NCBI GenBank assembly: GCA_904066235.2
Contig: CAJFCV020000006.1
Span: 1,302,001 to 1,366,000, forward strand
Source of the DNA: Bursaphelenchus xylophilus
Lineage: Eukaryota > Nematoda > Chromadorea > Rhabditida > Aphelenchoididae
Length of the DNA: 64,000 nucleotides
Direction of reading: 5' to 3'
Shown: positions 32,580 through 44,275 of the stretch, piece by piece
How positions within the stretch are numbered: position 1 is the first letter of the stretch
Layout: every line of letters starts with the position of its first letter
The notes under the pieces: generated by a model
What the model was told of the DNA's origin: nothing
Database searches by the model: none
What the model saw: the letters and a program-made list of their open reading frames with translations, nothing else
Position numbers and translations under genes: made by a program

Positions 32580-32906
32580 GATCCGCTTGCACAGTCGCGA
32601 ATGGTCGCGATCCGTGCGGAGCGACGCGAATAAATAACATTGGATTGGAGAGCGGGCGGATTCGAACCCCCCGGGGAACGGGGGACACGTCAGCGGGCGT
32701 TGGGATGAGGGACCGTTCGGTGTTCGCGAAAATTGGCAAGTGATTCAGCTGTTTTGGTTATGAATCGGAAATCAGGCGTCCGCGACGCCGATTGGACGGT
32801 CAAAGGCCAAGAAACCAGTCGTAAAAATTATGATTTCACTTTCATAAATCCATGAAGGGTTGGAGAAATTGCGATGGGAAATTTTCAGAAAATTTTTGGT
32901 AAAAAT
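32580..32906. promoter_or_regulatory. GC-rich 5' flank of the I29 gene
   Basis: About 200 bp upstream of the ATG is GC-rich, unlike the surrounding intergenic DNA. No specific element identified; promoter role is inferred from position only. Confidence 0.3.
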
Positions 32907-32909
32907 ATC

Positions 32910-33300
32910 AGTCTGTCGGGAAAATAATGTGGATTTATAACTCCGTCGGGAAAATAATGTGGATTTATGAGCCTGTCGGGAAAATAATGTGGATTTATCA
33001 GTGTGGCGGGAAAATAATGCGGATTAATCAGTGTGTCGGGAAAATAATGTGGATTTATCAGTCTGTCGGGAAAATAATGTGGATTTATAACTCCGTCGAG
33101 AAAATAATGTGGATTTATCGGCCTGTCTTGAAAATAATGTGGATTTATCAGTGTGTCGGAAAAATAATGTGGATTTATCAGTCTGTCTTGAAAATAATGT
33201 GGTTTTATCGGCCTGTCTTGAAAATAATGTGGATTTATCAGACTGCGACGAGTAAAGACATTTTGCGACAAATCCACATTATTTTCCCGACAGAATCATA
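32910..33300. repeat. F1 array: eleven exact 30-bp units, then an F1 right end
   Basis: Units (TCTGTCGGGAAAATAATGTG plus GATTTATCAG) run in exact 30-bp register from 32910 to about 33239. Variants recur in order (CAGTCTG, ACTCCGT, G-GCCTG, CAGTGTG), suggesting a higher-order repeat of four to five units. A short spacer and a right end (CCACATTATTTTCCCGACAG) close it. Frames are open on both strands because 30 is a multiple of three; these are not proteins. Confidence 0.95.
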
Positions 33301-33378
33301 AAAATTGTGGTTTTACGCACAGATCTGGATGAAACACGGCGCCTTCACCACTAGTTGGGTCGAAAAGTCTTGATTAAC

Positions 33379-33640
33379 TTATCAGTCTGTCGGGAAAATA
33401 ATGTGGACCTGTCAGACATTTTGATCCGAAAAATCCGCATTATTTTCCCGACAGGTTGATAATACGATTAGATGTATAATATATGTAAAATATTCTACTT
33501 GTGCCAGCCCGTCGGGAAAATAATAAGAACAATGACGGACGTGTCGCTGAAGTGAAAAGCACAATTCATTTTCTCGGCGGCGTTGCGATTTTCGATGCGA
33601 CAGTGTGCTCGTAAAAAGGGCGTTATTTTCCCGACAGGTT
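33379..33640. mobile_element. Two short F1 elements
   Basis: 33379-33463 is an 85-bp minimal copy (left end, about 30 bp, right end). 33505-33640 is a GAGCAC-like copy with a CGTCGGGAAAATAATAAGAA left end and GGCGTTATTTTCCCGACAG right end. Confidence 0.8.
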
Positions 33641-33641
33641 A

Positions 33642-33855
33642 AAAAATCCACATTATTTTCCCGACAGACTGATAAATCCATATTATTTTCCCGACAGACT
33701 GAAAAATCCATATTATTTTCCCGACAGACTGAAAAATCCACATTATTTTCCCGACAGACTGATAAATCCACATTATTTTCCTGACAGATAAAAAACTGCA
33801 CATTATTTTCCCGACAGATTTAAAACTCCACATTATTTTCCCGACCGACTGATAA
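33642..33855. repeat. F1 array, seven 30-bp units, reverse orientation
   Basis: Tandem AATCCACATTATTTTCCCGA plus CAGACTGATA units. Opposite orientation to the array at 32910. Confidence 0.95.
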
Positions 33856-33908
33856 GATATGTTGTAGTCCATGATTTGGGCTGTGCAAATGCCAAAAATC
33901 GCTCTAGC

Positions 33909-34048
33909 AACTGTCGGGAAAATAATGTGGACTCGTCGCGCCTTGGAATCGCCCATCCTCGCTGCCAGCCGCGGTTGGAGATTTGGTGTGCGACTGTGTT
34001 GAGACGAGACTTCTTTCTGCAACAAATCCACATATTTTCCCAACAGAT
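33909..34048. mobile_element. F1 element
   Basis: Left ACTGTCGGGAAAATAATGTG, right AATCCACATATTTTCCCAAC. Typical CGCGCCTTGGAATCGCCC interior. Confidence 0.85.
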
Positions 34049-35040
34049 TTCATTTCTTCTGATATCTTCAAAAATGAGTCTAAATTTATACCAAATCTCA
34101 TCAAAATCATCTTCCCTTTTCCGAATAAGGTATTTAGCATAAAATTTCCCCCAATTCCCCACAAATCCACATAAGCCTTCTGTTGATGCAGCTTTTGTTT
34201 TGCCTCCCAAAAAGTTCCTGGAAAAGATGATTTCAAAATTTTGGTATAAACAAGCATGAAACGGGTTTAGTTTAAAGTTTAGGAGAACTTTTTGTCGGGA
34301 ATTCGAATGAATAATATTTCATATTATGAAAGGAAACTGACCTTTGAGGAACAATGGTAAATAATTTTCAGGTCGTTTGCAAGATTAAAAAAACCGTCAC
34401 GGAACGACAAGTACAGGGTGCGCCAAAAAAATGGACAAAAATTTGATGGCGGTATCTGACTCTGGGATAAGGTATTTGTGGACATTTTTTGACCCTACAA
34501 ATAGCGATGTTAAAACAATATATTCACAATAAAAATGGGGGTATAACTTTACTGTAACTTTTTTCTCGGGGGTTCAAGTTGACCATGTTCCGATCGCAAT
34601 TTTCAAAAGTGTGACTTTTCGAAAGTGAAGCATAAAAACTTTTTATAGCGTCGCCAAGACTTCAAATGAAGGTCCTCCAATTCGTTGGAGGACCTCTACT
34701 ATCATATATGTAAAGAAATAGTAGTAGTAGCTCTCCATGTCAATACTGCGGATATCCAAAGTCATGTGATGACCAAAAAAAGTGCCCAAAAGTCTCCGCC
34801 GAATACACTGCCTTCCGCATTGGCGGAGAAAATGATTTTCTTAAGCAAAAAACCGCCCATACTCTTTTTTATTATGCAAAAAAAATTTTTTGGATATCTT
34901 GACTGAGCGCTAAGGAATCGACAAAAAATTTCCACGGAATTTCTTGAAACACCTGTAGTGAGAAACTTATAAGACTTTATAAGACTTTTTGCATGAATAC
35001 TGGGTGCTCACTATTTTACCGACAAACTGACACTTCATAA
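34049..35040. other. Intergenic with a possible exon remnant
   Basis: On the minus strand, after a TTTTCCAG acceptor near 34217, a frame reads TFWEAKQKLHQQKAYVDLW then GIGGNFMLNTLFGKGK. I do not recognise it. At about 34414 the plus strand has ACAGGGTGCGCCAAAAAAAT, which resembles a Tc1/mariner-type end, but I find no partner end. The rest is AT-rich and unassigned. Confidence 0.3.
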
Positions 35041-35042
35041 AC

Positions 35043-35061
35043 TTTATTATTATACTTTATT
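35043..35061 (-). terminator. Two poly(A) signals of the GT92 gene
   Basis: AATAAA on the minus strand at 35056-35061 and 35043-35048, 37-50 bp after the stop codon. Confidence 0.75.
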
Positions 35062-35097
35062 TGCATTTACAGCCTAAAGCTCTCTGTTATTACTCCT

Positions 35098-38000
35098 CTA
35101 ATCAACCCGTTTGATGAATTCTTTTGCCTGTTCCGCGACTTCTTCGCTCCATCGGTCGAGGCTGTGGTCCGGAATGGACGAGTTCTTCAGTCGGTCACAC
35201 TCGTCTCGGAAGTCCGTTGGGCAATCCGTCTTGTAATGCAGCTTCAACGCCGCGGAGGTGGGGAAGTAGGCGGTTCGGGCAACATTCCCGTGCAATCGAT
35301 GTAATGCAAAGTGGTTGAAGACGGTCGCTGCGGTTTGTGTGCTGAAAGACGAGAAAATTCAGTAACTGTTTCAAGAGCCATGGCTAAATTTGATGGCCTA
35401 CTCGCTACAAAAAATCCTGATAATTTCGCACCGCGCGGGTGTGCAAGTTTTGGGTCGTCGCTGCGAAAATCGCGAAAAAAGTCGCTTTGCACGGTGCACT
35501 TGACCCGAAAACACTTTTTGCACAGTGCATTTTCATTTGTTTCTGCTTTACGTCGCGCGCGACTCCCATTTTTTCCAGCGACATCAATTTTTCAGATTGC
35601 GACAGAAATCGCACTGTGCGAAAACAAAGGTTCATCTTGCACTGTGCAATCTCTTTTTTTTGCACCGTGCAATGGGTTTTTGGGTCGTCGCTCGCACCTG
35701 CTTTTTTCTGCACTGCGCAAACCTCAAAAAATCAGCGCGGCGATGACCTTTGGGACGATTTAGCAGTCTGTCGGGAAAATAATGAGCACAATGTTGCCGC
35801 GTCGCTGAAGTGAAAAGCAATTTGATTTTGCCGCGACACAATTCATTTTCTCGGCGGCCATTGCGATTTTTGCTGCGACAGAGTGCTTATTATTTTCCCG
35901 ACAGACTAATATCGTATCTCTCATATCAGTCTGTCCGGAAAATAATGTGGATTCGTCGCAGCAAAAATCTGGTCCCGCAGTCGCACAATTCATTTATTTT
36001 TTTCGCTGCGACAGAGTGCTCCTTATTTTCCCGACAGACTGGTAATGAGACAAAATCTGAGCGTTACACCTGGTGCATCTCTTGGAATGAAGCCCACCTG
36101 ATAAAACTCTTCCCCGTGACGCCCTTGTCTTGCGCGATCGAGGCCCGTGTTCGTCGGCCACTCATTCCGACTCCATCGCCTTTCCTCGGGAATTTAAAAA
36201 CATTCCGTGCGGACAAACTCGTAGCATTCTGTCTGAATCCTCGAATGAACTTCGAAATCATGTCGTTCCAGTTCTCCTCCTCCACCGGCACCACAATCTC
36301 GTCCGTGTCGACGATGAGCACATAGTCGTGTGTGTGGCTGTAGGCGTAGAAACAGTCGTTGTAGGGGATCAGTTCGTTGCGCCGCTTCTGGTAATGGTTG
36401 TTCCAAATGTAGTCGTGTTGTTGGTGGTCGGAGAGGGTGGTGTTCCCGGGCAGGTCGAGATGAATCTGGAAGGGGAATGAAGTAATTAGAGCTACCTGAT
36501 CCAGTGACAAAAAAGTACCATTTTGCATCCGGGAAGTATCAAAAAATGTAGCAAAATACCTCCCTCTGCAAGTAAAAAAACTCTTGCGCCCTTCAAAACG
36601 GAGTTTTTTAATTGATGAGGGAGGCATTTTGCCACATTTTTTGACACTTCCCGGATGCAAAATGGTACGTTTTTTGCTACTGGATCAGATCCGCCACTGT
36701 AGATCAATAACTTCTCAGATCGGAATGCGAGACTTTCAGGTTGCGCTGAACAGGAAAAATCGACATCTTTAGGTCGAAAATTGGCCAAGATTCGGATTTT
36801 TTTAAAAAAACTCCGATTTCAAAGGGGTTTCTTTGTTTGGAGAGGGAGGTATTTTGCGATGTTTTTTGATACTTCCCAGATGCAAAATGGTACGTTTTTG
36901 CCACTGGATCAGGTCGGTCACTGTATTCATCATTATGCTACTTATTCATTAAGTGCGCAGACTTTTCGTCTCCAGGCAAAATGCACTGTGCCGACACAAA
37001 TTTGCACCTTGCACTTTTAGTTTATGCACCGTGCATCCAAATATCCCCGAAAACGTCCGCTTTTTCCCACCGCGTCGCTGCGGCGGTGCGATTTTCGATG
37101 CGACAGAGTGCTCATTATTTCCCCGACAAACTTTGAAATCTGATTTTTATCGCTTTATTTCTCTCTAAGAACAGTCAAGGTGCATTAAAATTTGTCATTA
37201 TCGCATTTCCCGCGAAAATGCGTACTTGCAACAGAATGCCAAAACATTAAGTTTTCGCCAAAAAAATCAAGTTTTTCACAAATTTTTGCAAAAAATATTT
37301 TATCTTGCCCCAAGCACCACAAACTGGCACAAAAAATATCAAGTCTGCTCACCAATCGCAAGTCGTACTCTCTCGCGACTTCATTCAGCATTCTCAGCGT
37401 CCTTTCCGGCAGATGGTAGACGTACAACGTAACCGAATCCGCCCCCAATTTGAACTGGAAAAGCAGCCATTCGGTGAGATCGTAGGTTTTGTCCTCGAAG
37501 AAGTCCATGCCTTTCACGCAGACCGCGATTTTTAGAGGGCTTGGGGCGATGTCGATCTGCTTGATCGAAATCTTGGCCTCGTCCTCGTTTAAAGCGGCTT
37601 GTTTGTCTTCTAATTTGACTGAAAAATGAGATAAGAATTCGGAGGGAAAAGTGGTTGAAGTGTGATTCTCAGATGTTGATGAAATTTTTATTTTAGATAT
37701 TTTTTTTTGAGATTCTGAGATCAAAAAGTGGCAAAAATTCAAAAAATTTTTTTTTTTCAAAATTTTGATGAAACATATTACCAAGCCTCAAAATCAATTG
37801 TAATTTTACCCAAATGAACAGATTTTTGATTTTTTACATGAATCTTTGAATTTTAAAAAATTATCGTTTTCGTGTCGAGACCCAAAATTTTGAAATTTTT
37901 ACTCAAAAAACTCGATGATGTTTTATAGAAATGTAGAATAGACTTTCATAGGACGTCTTTTAGATTTTAAGCTCGCGCTATGCAGAGACGACCGAGATTT

Positions 38001-41000
38001 TTTGGTCGAAAGTTGAAAAAATTTTACATTTTTTTGCGAATTTTGGTATGAAAATTTTCGTAGCTATTTCTATTGTAGAGGGTAATGTTTCCACAAAAAA
38101 TAAATTTTTTCCAAGCGAAACTGGCAAAGAGACGGCCAAAAAAGTGCCTTTTCTCTGACCGCTCTCCGCTTTTCTAGTGCTCTCTCACTACAGTCAAAAA
38201 TCTTTGCAATTCCTACTGTATACGTATAATACATATTTCCACAAAAAACCAATTCTTTTCCGCTCAAAAATGGCCAAGAACATGGCCAAGAAGTGGCTTC
38301 TCTCTGGCCGCACTCCGCGTTTCGAATACTCTCTCGGCGGCAAACGCCGTTGAATATCTCGGCTGTGCCTGCAAACTGCGAGCTAAAACTTTCAGGAATT
38401 GATACGTGATCTATGCCAAAAAAGTATGCAAAATTTAGAGGAAATCTGATCGTGAGATATTTTTTTCATGTAAAAATTCATAAAAATTAAAAAAAAAATT
38501 TTTTTTTTAAATTATGTCGTTATGATACCTATTTCTATTGTAGAGAGTAATGTTTCCACAAAAAATCAATTTTTTCCGCGCAAAACTGGCAAAGATACGA
38601 CCAAAAAATGCGTTCCTTTCTCTAACTGCTCTCCGCGTTTTGCTTACTCTCTCACTACAGCCAAAAATCTTTGAATTTCCTACCGTAGACGTATAATACT
38701 TCCACAAAAAAAATCAAATTTTTCCGCTCAAAGAATGGCAAAGACACGGCCAAAAAATGCGCTCCTTTCTCTGACTGCTCTCCGCGTTTCGCGTGCTCTC
38801 TCGGCAACAAAGATCGTTGAATATCTCGGCTGTGCCTGCGAAGTGCGAGCTAAAACTTTCAGGCATTGATATGTGGTCTATGCCTGTTATGTGGACAAAA
38901 TTCAAAGTATATCTGAGCGTCGTACATTGAGCACTTTACTTATAATTATATCCTCCTTTACCTCTATCATATCGATTTCTCGCCATTGTTTCCAAAATCT
39001 TCCCAATTTTCCTCCCATTCTCGCCGATCTCCACCGGTTTCGCTGCCATATATCTTTTATGTCGCTCCATTTCCCGCGCTTTGGACACCAGATTCACATC
39101 GATGAAGGTGTCGTTTCCATTCGGACATTTTTTTCCCCTCAACATTACCGTAGCGCCCTTGTAGATCGTGAAATCGTTGGGCAGGGCGCACGTAATCAAG
39201 TAGGGATTATAAAACGTCCGGCGCGCATCCCAAGCCCTCTGCCAAATGAGGCGGAAATGCGCGCGAACGCGGAGCATTTCGCCGTCCGAGTTGCGGATAT
39301 GGCAATACCAACGCTCCGAGTCGTCCACAACGTAGAATGTGGACGCAATCACCTGAAAAAAATCTTGTAGATAATAGAAATACACCTTGTACATGATATG
39401 TAGATAGAAGAAATTTGGTTTTAATCGTATTTTAACATAGTTTTGGGCAAATATATCTATTACAGGATATAAGGGAAGTACCACAAGTACGACGCTTGTA
39501 TTTTCTTCAAATTTGGCACAAGCTTTTCGCATAGGCCACACATCAAATATTAAAAGTTTTAGCTCGCTCTCTGCAGGGAGAGCCGAGATATTCAACAATG
39601 TTTGTGGCCGAGAGAGCATGCGAAAGGCGGAGAGAGGTCAGAGAAAGGAAAGCATTTTTTGGCCGTATCTTTGCCAGTTTCGTGCTGAAAAAATTTATGT
39701 TTTTACGCGGTCACAGCGATATTTTTTTTTGCTTTTTGGCCCGCCTAGTATTAGTTTGTCGGGAAAGTAATGTGGATTAGTCGCATCATACTTTACAGCG
39801 CACCAAATCACCAGCCGCCACTAGCCGTCGCAAAGCGATGAAAGGTGATTCCAAGCGGCGACGAATACACATTATTTTCCCGACAAAGTCATATGTATTA
39901 TCTATGGCTAAGTGTCGTACTTGAGGCATAATATAACAGTATATATTTATAAACTCGATTTTTTAGCTTATTTTTTCCAACAAAAAGCAAAAGTTTAAAA
40001 AATCTGCCGGGAAAATAATGTGGATTTGTCGCAGCAAGGCGTGGTGCGCACCAAATCACCACTCGCGATAGCAGTCGCAAAGCGATGAAGGGCGATTCCA
40101 AGTCACGACGAATCCACATTATTTTCCCGACAAATGGCGTGGTTATTTCAAATGTTTACAATATCCAAGTCCGAGTGTCGTACTGTATAATGAACTTTTC
40201 CTTCGATTTTTTGGTCAGAAAAAAACTAAAAAAAAATTGTCGGGAAAATAATGTCTTTGCGGATTTGAATCTTCCATCACACGTCAATCCAAAATAGAAG
40301 AAAAAATTTCCCGCCCCTTTTTGGTGATTCGTCCAAAACGAAATGTAACTATCCGATAAAAAGAATTTTCTTATCTCACAGGGAACTCAAAATCACTTAT
40401 AAAAACTTTTATTTACTTATAAAAACTTCAAGTTTTTATAAGTAAATAAAAGTTCTTATAAGTGATTTTCAAATCACTTATAGGTAATTTTTATTTTCGG
40501 TGCCCGGGAAATTCACTTATAGGTAATTATAAATACTTATAGGTAACAGCAAATTTTGCACAGTGCAGGATAAATAAAAATTTATTCAAACAAAGTAAAA
40601 AACAACTTGACTCTGATATATTACCGGTTACACATGTGGTTAGCGCATCTTCTGTGTCCTGACGGGGCTAACTTGCTTCTATGCGGATTTTCTATGGGTA
40701 CTCCTGCAGCTAGATGCACTGAAAATAGTCAAAGATAAAGAAAAAGTAAATAAAATTTTCGGAGATAGTTTATTATGAGATCTCATTGAACTCATTTTTT
40801 GTGCTTTTCCATCCCAAAAATTAGTTTGAGGTTCAGAAATTTAGCAATGAGATTTCGAGACATCAAGTTTTTCATGTTGTACTAGGTCCAGGTGAATATT
40901 ATCAACATACCTGAGGCATCCGAGAGTCATTTTTTCCAGACATTGTGTGCACGTTGCCCATTTACTTCCTCCACGAACATTTTGTGATTATCTGAAATAG

Positions 41001-42486
41001 TGGGTTCACCTGGACCTAGTACAACATAAGAAAACTATGTCTTGAAAAGTTTCTGGCCTTCTGATATGTGGAAGCAGTTTAAAAAACCTACCAAAATCGA
41101 GGAAAGAGTTCTTCATCCAAATTCTTGATTGATCATGCTTGTTTCTAGATCTTCCCAGGCTGTCTGCTCTTCCATTTTGACATGTTTCCTAATCGGGAAG
41201 TTTCTTATGTTCCGGATTTTTCATCTACCCACTTTCTACAGTCCTGTAAAAGAAAAAAACTCACTAGAAACCCCTTACCTTGTTCCATCCAACGTTTAAA
41301 TACCCTCTTTGACCAGTACTGCTACGAAAAACTTAGAATTTCTAAGTCTCGCCCATGCGTTCAAAAAGCCAAAAGCGTCTTTGGCGCTCAACTGTTTTCT
41401 TTTCGGAGTCCTTATTGGTAATTATAAGTATATAAAAGTTCTTATAAGTAAATAAAATTTCTTATAAGTAAATGAAAATAGGCTCCGCCTTTTTTTAACT
41501 TATAAGTGAATTTTTGGGAAATATTTTTACCTATAAGTAAATAAAAGTTTTTATAAGTAAAAACGAATCCCCTGTGCTTTCGTCTTCCTTTTCGAGAAAA
41601 AACAATTATTTCGGGCGAGAAAAAGTGCCGATAATTTCGCGACATTTCGTCTCTCATTTAAATCAATGAAAACGATACGAAGTTTCGAAACGGTTCAGGA
41701 AATGCGCTGGATTGACGTGCATCATGACTTTGCGACGTCTAGCCGCGACTAGGGATTTGGTCTTTAAGGCAAGACATTTTCAATCTAAGAAAATAAGTCT
41801 GCATTATTTTCCCAACAGACTCATAAATCCGACAAACTAAGAAATCCACATTATTTCCCCGACAAACTGATAACTCTGCATTATTTTCCCGACAGACTCA
41901 TAAATCCACATTACTTCCCCGACAAACTAAGAAATCCACATTATTTGCCCGACAAACTCATAAATCCATATTACTTTCCCGACACACTGATAGCCCAACC
42001 TCCCTTTTTTTGTTGTTTTTCCCCATTTCACTTGCCTGAATGACAGTTTTTAATTTCGGATACAGCGAGTTGGCTCTCCGATCCTCATAGGCGGAGTACA
42101 AAAACCATCGACCGTTCGTGATCCATCCGCGACTCACATTTCGCGTCTCCTCCATGGAGCAGCCCAGATAAATCTCCGGGTATTTCTCCGGCTCCACAAC
42201 CGGAGCCACTTCGGCTTTTCCTAAAATTTGTAAAATACGGTTTCCAACAATTTGTAAATGTCTTACCATTCACCAAATCTTGAATGTATTTGACCGAGTC
42301 CATGTCCTCGAACGTGTGATTTATCGGCCGCATTGTGGGGAAGTCCTCGTCGCCCGAGAAGAGGTCCATGAGTTCGTTGTGCATGGTCAGCAAATAGACG
42401 GTTTGCAGGACGACAATTATGGTGGCGACTTTGGCAATCTTCCGCGTCGGCAAGTGCCTCCAGAAGTTGTGGATTCGAGGCTTCAT
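35098..42486 (-). CDS. GT92 (DUF23) family glycosyltransferase, type II membrane protein
   Basis: Six exons join in phase: 42486-42267, 42220-42036, 39352-38962, 37618-37353, 36465-36098 and 35341-35098, giving 557 aa. The N-terminus has a short cytoplasmic part and one membrane anchor (VATIIVVLQTVYLLTM, about residues 22-37), as expected for a Golgi enzyme. The lumenal domain has STFYVVDDSERWYC, LKIAVCVKGMDFFEDKTYDL then TEWLLFQFKLGADSVTLYVY, and the DxD-type metal/donor site YVLIVDTDEIVVPVEE in exon 5. The tail includes KSFISTQTAATVFNHFALH. GT92 enzymes such as C. elegans GALT-1 add galactose to N-glycan core fucose; the acceptor here is unknown. Exon 2 ends at a GC donor (CAG then GCAAGT). 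Introns up to 2.7 kb are full of mobile elements. Confidence 0.92.
35395..36043. mobile_element. F4b-like, F3-like and two F1 copies in GT92 intron 5
   Basis: AATCCTGATAATTTCGCACC (35416) begins an F4b-like left half rich in GCACAGTGC; F1 GAGCAC type at 35763-35910; hybrid F1 at 35924-36043 with a GTGGATT left module and a GAGTGCTC right module. Confidence 0.75.
36488..36925. mobile_element. F2 complete copy plus F2 right half in GT92 intron 4
   Basis: Complete copy at 36488-36702 (CTACCTGATCCAGTGAC to GATCAGATCCGCCACTG). A second right half at 36806-36925 ends GGATCAGGTCGGTCACTG. Confidence 0.85.
36945..37130. repeat. F3/F1 hybrid
   Basis: CATTAAGTGCGCAGACTTTT (F3-type end), GCACTGTGCC interior, then GACAGAGTGCTCATTATTTC (F1 end). 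Confidence 0.65.
37139..37285. repeat. Dispersed repeat, partner at 45829-45978
   Basis: About 145 bp including AAGAACAGTCAAGGTGCATT and CGCATTTCCCGCGAAAATGC recurs inverted at 45829-45978. One copy is in GT92 intron 4, the other between the GT92 and nekl-3 genes. Confidence 0.85.
37930..38935. repeat. Cluster of three F5 interior copies in GT92 intron 3
   Basis: GGTAATGTTTCCACAAAAAA, CTCTGACCGCTCTCCGC and GAATATCTCGGCTGTGCCTG each recur two or three times. The cluster ends near CTGAGCGTCGTACATTGAGC, a decayed F5 right end. Confidence 0.75.
39472..40260. mobile_element. F5 left half and two to three F1 copies in GT92 intron 2
   Basis: F5 left half at 39472-39720; F1 at 39750-39895 and 40002-40135, both GTGGATT type with GCGCACCAAATCACCA interiors; an F1 left end alone at about 40236. 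Confidence 0.8.
40375..41575. mobile_element. About 1.2-kb element bounded by ACTTATAAGTAAATAAAA repeats
   Basis: Blocks at 40390-40560 and 41415-41565 contain multiple CTTATAAGTAAATAAAAG and CACTTATAGGTAATT motifs in inverted relation. The 850 bp between them has no recognised coding. Lies in GT92 intron 2. Confidence 0.6.
40876..41025. mobile_element. 150-bp element with GTTGTACTAGGTCCAGGTGA ends
   Basis: Perfect or near-perfect 20-bp inverted ends inside the 40375-41575 element, hence probably a later insertion. Confidence 0.8.
41790..41995. repeat. F1 array, reverse orientation
   Basis: About six imperfect copies of AATCCACATTATTTTCCCGA plus CAAACTGATA, spaced about 30 bp. Confidence 0.9.
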
Positions 42487-42711
42487 TTTTGCGTCTAGAC
42501 GGACTGATACACACGTATTATTAGTGGAGCTTTGTACAATAAATTCTAATACAGAGAAGCCTCTGGATAACGAATGATATCGAGAGGCTTCGCTGAGGCC
42601 ACACGAGTTGATTTCAGGTCAAAAAAGAGCTTCGTAAAAATCGTTTTTATAAAAAATTTTTTTTTGTCGTCATTCATTTTACAGCGAATTTTGACAGTAC
42701 TTTTTTTTATC

Positions 42712-43066
42712 AGCCTGTCGGGAAAATAATGTGGATTTTTTGCATCTTGGAATCGCCCATTATCGCTTTGCGAGAGCTAAGCCGCGACTGGAGATTTTTT
42801 GTCGGCAACAGCAGACTGGCGGACTGATAAATCCACATTATTTCCCCCGGCGGGCTAATAAATCCACATTATTTTCCCGACAGACTGATAAACCCACATT
42901 ATCTTCCCTACAGACTGATGAATCCACATTATTTTCCCGACAGGTTGATAAATGCACTTTATTTTCCCGACAGACTGATAAACCCACATTATTTCCCCGA
43001 CAGACTGATAAATCCGCATTATTTCCCCGACAGGTTGTTAAATGCACTTTATTTTCCCGACGGAAT
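42712..43066. repeat. F1 element whose right end is an array of eight units
   Basis: A normal F1 left half (42712-42820) passes into tandem right-end units at 42828-43066. Two units read TGCACTTTATTTTCCCGACA, a shared variant indicating local duplication. Confidence 0.92.
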
Positions 43067-43149
43067 GACGTTACTATTAATATATAAGGTAATGTGCCTT
43101 TGAAAAGATTGGCTCAAAAGTTTGATCCGTTTCCCGGCAATACTTGGCC

Positions 43150-43471
43150 ATAACTTGTCGCTGCAATGATTTCGGCGGCATGCACTGTGCGAGAACAAAC
43201 TTGACTTTTCACTGTGCAATTTCTTGCTTTTTGCACCGTGCAAACGGCTTTTTTTTGAGCTGTCGCAACCGGGCTTTTTTCGCACAGTGCAAATGCCAAA
43301 AATTAGCCCAGCCACTTTTCTTCAGTCTGTCGGAAAAATATTGTGGGTCCGTCGCGCCGCGAAATCGTTAACCATGGCTTTGCGACGGCTAACTGGAGAT
43401 TTTGTGCGCAACTGCGACGAGGCGAGACATTTTCTGCGACAAACCCACATTATTTTCCCGACAGACTGATA
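43150..43471. mobile_element. F3 block followed by F1 element
   Basis: GCACTGTGCGAG and GCACCGTGC cores at 43180-43300, then an F1 copy at 43323-43471 with GTGGGTC/ACCCAC subterminal modules changed alike on both sides. Confidence 0.8.
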
Positions 43472-44275
43472 ATAAATCTCAAAAATTAAAAAAAAAAGAA
43501 ATCTATCGCCTCGGAAATTGCGCTTTTTCAAAAACCAAAAAAACGGTGCAAAATAATCTCTGGCGCAGTGGATGCGACAACAAGCGAATTACAAAACGCA
43601 ATCAAGGATCTGCCGGGGATTTCTCGCGGGATGCAAAAAAAACAAGAAGCGAAAAAGGTTATCTCCGGGAACGGAAAACAAAGAAAGGTTTTTCTTTGGA
43701 ATCCATTTTTTAAATTTACAAAAAAATTTCTTCATTTTTCTACAAAAAGGGGTCGTATTTTGCAAGTGAGCACTGCAAATGCGGCGATATGATTTTTTAA
43801 AATTTTGCACACAATTTTGGCATAGACCGCGTGTCAGTTCCCGAAAGTTTCATTTCAGCTCGCGGGTCCCAGCCAGAGATTGCCACGCTCGAAATTTTGG
43901 CTCCAAAAAAAAAGGTCTCCGGCTCCGAATACCGGTTCCCGTGCCAAAAAATTTTTTAAAATAGTTTTGCAAAAATAGAAGTTATTAGTGCCCAGAGATC
44001 ACACACCCCACGTTTTTGCAGCCAGGTCGTATGCAACGCATCATTGCCAGTATTTTTCAAGCAATTTGGTTTAACAAGATCATGAAATTTTTACTTTTCC
44101 GAACGCTAAGATGCCTGGCTCCGACTTTGGGCTCGGGAGCCGGAGCCACACCCAAAATTTCCGGCTCCGGCTCTGGCTCCCGGCTCGGAGCCGGAGCCAA
44201 GAGCCGGCTCCGGAGCCGAGGCAATCTCTGGTCACAGCCGCACGGCATTCTGTACTTTTGGGACACAACCGAGCT
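43472..44275. other. Unassigned, with GGCTCCGGCTCC repeats at its end
   Basis: 44100-44230 is rich in GGAGCCGGAGCC and its complement, which fold strongly. A related fragment is at 60175-60260. No coding assigned. Confidence 0.4.

Noticed and set aside
32630..32720. tRNA gene suggested by a GGTTCGAATCC B-box match on the minus strand
   Set aside because: The T-arm has a mismatch and no A-box, D-arm or acceptor stem is found; it lies in a GC-rich promoter region.
32885..33301. 124-130 aa proteins with [10 protein letters not shown] or [10 protein letters not shown] repeats
   Set aside because: They are translations of the 30-bp F1 array, open on both strands only because the unit is a multiple of three without stops.
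32910..33855. CRISPR array (30-bp units)
   Set aside because: Units are contiguous without unique spacers, and the genome is a nematode.
34414..35000. Mariner-type element starting ACAGGGTGCGCC
   Set aside because: Only one end is visible; no complementary right end or transposase was found.
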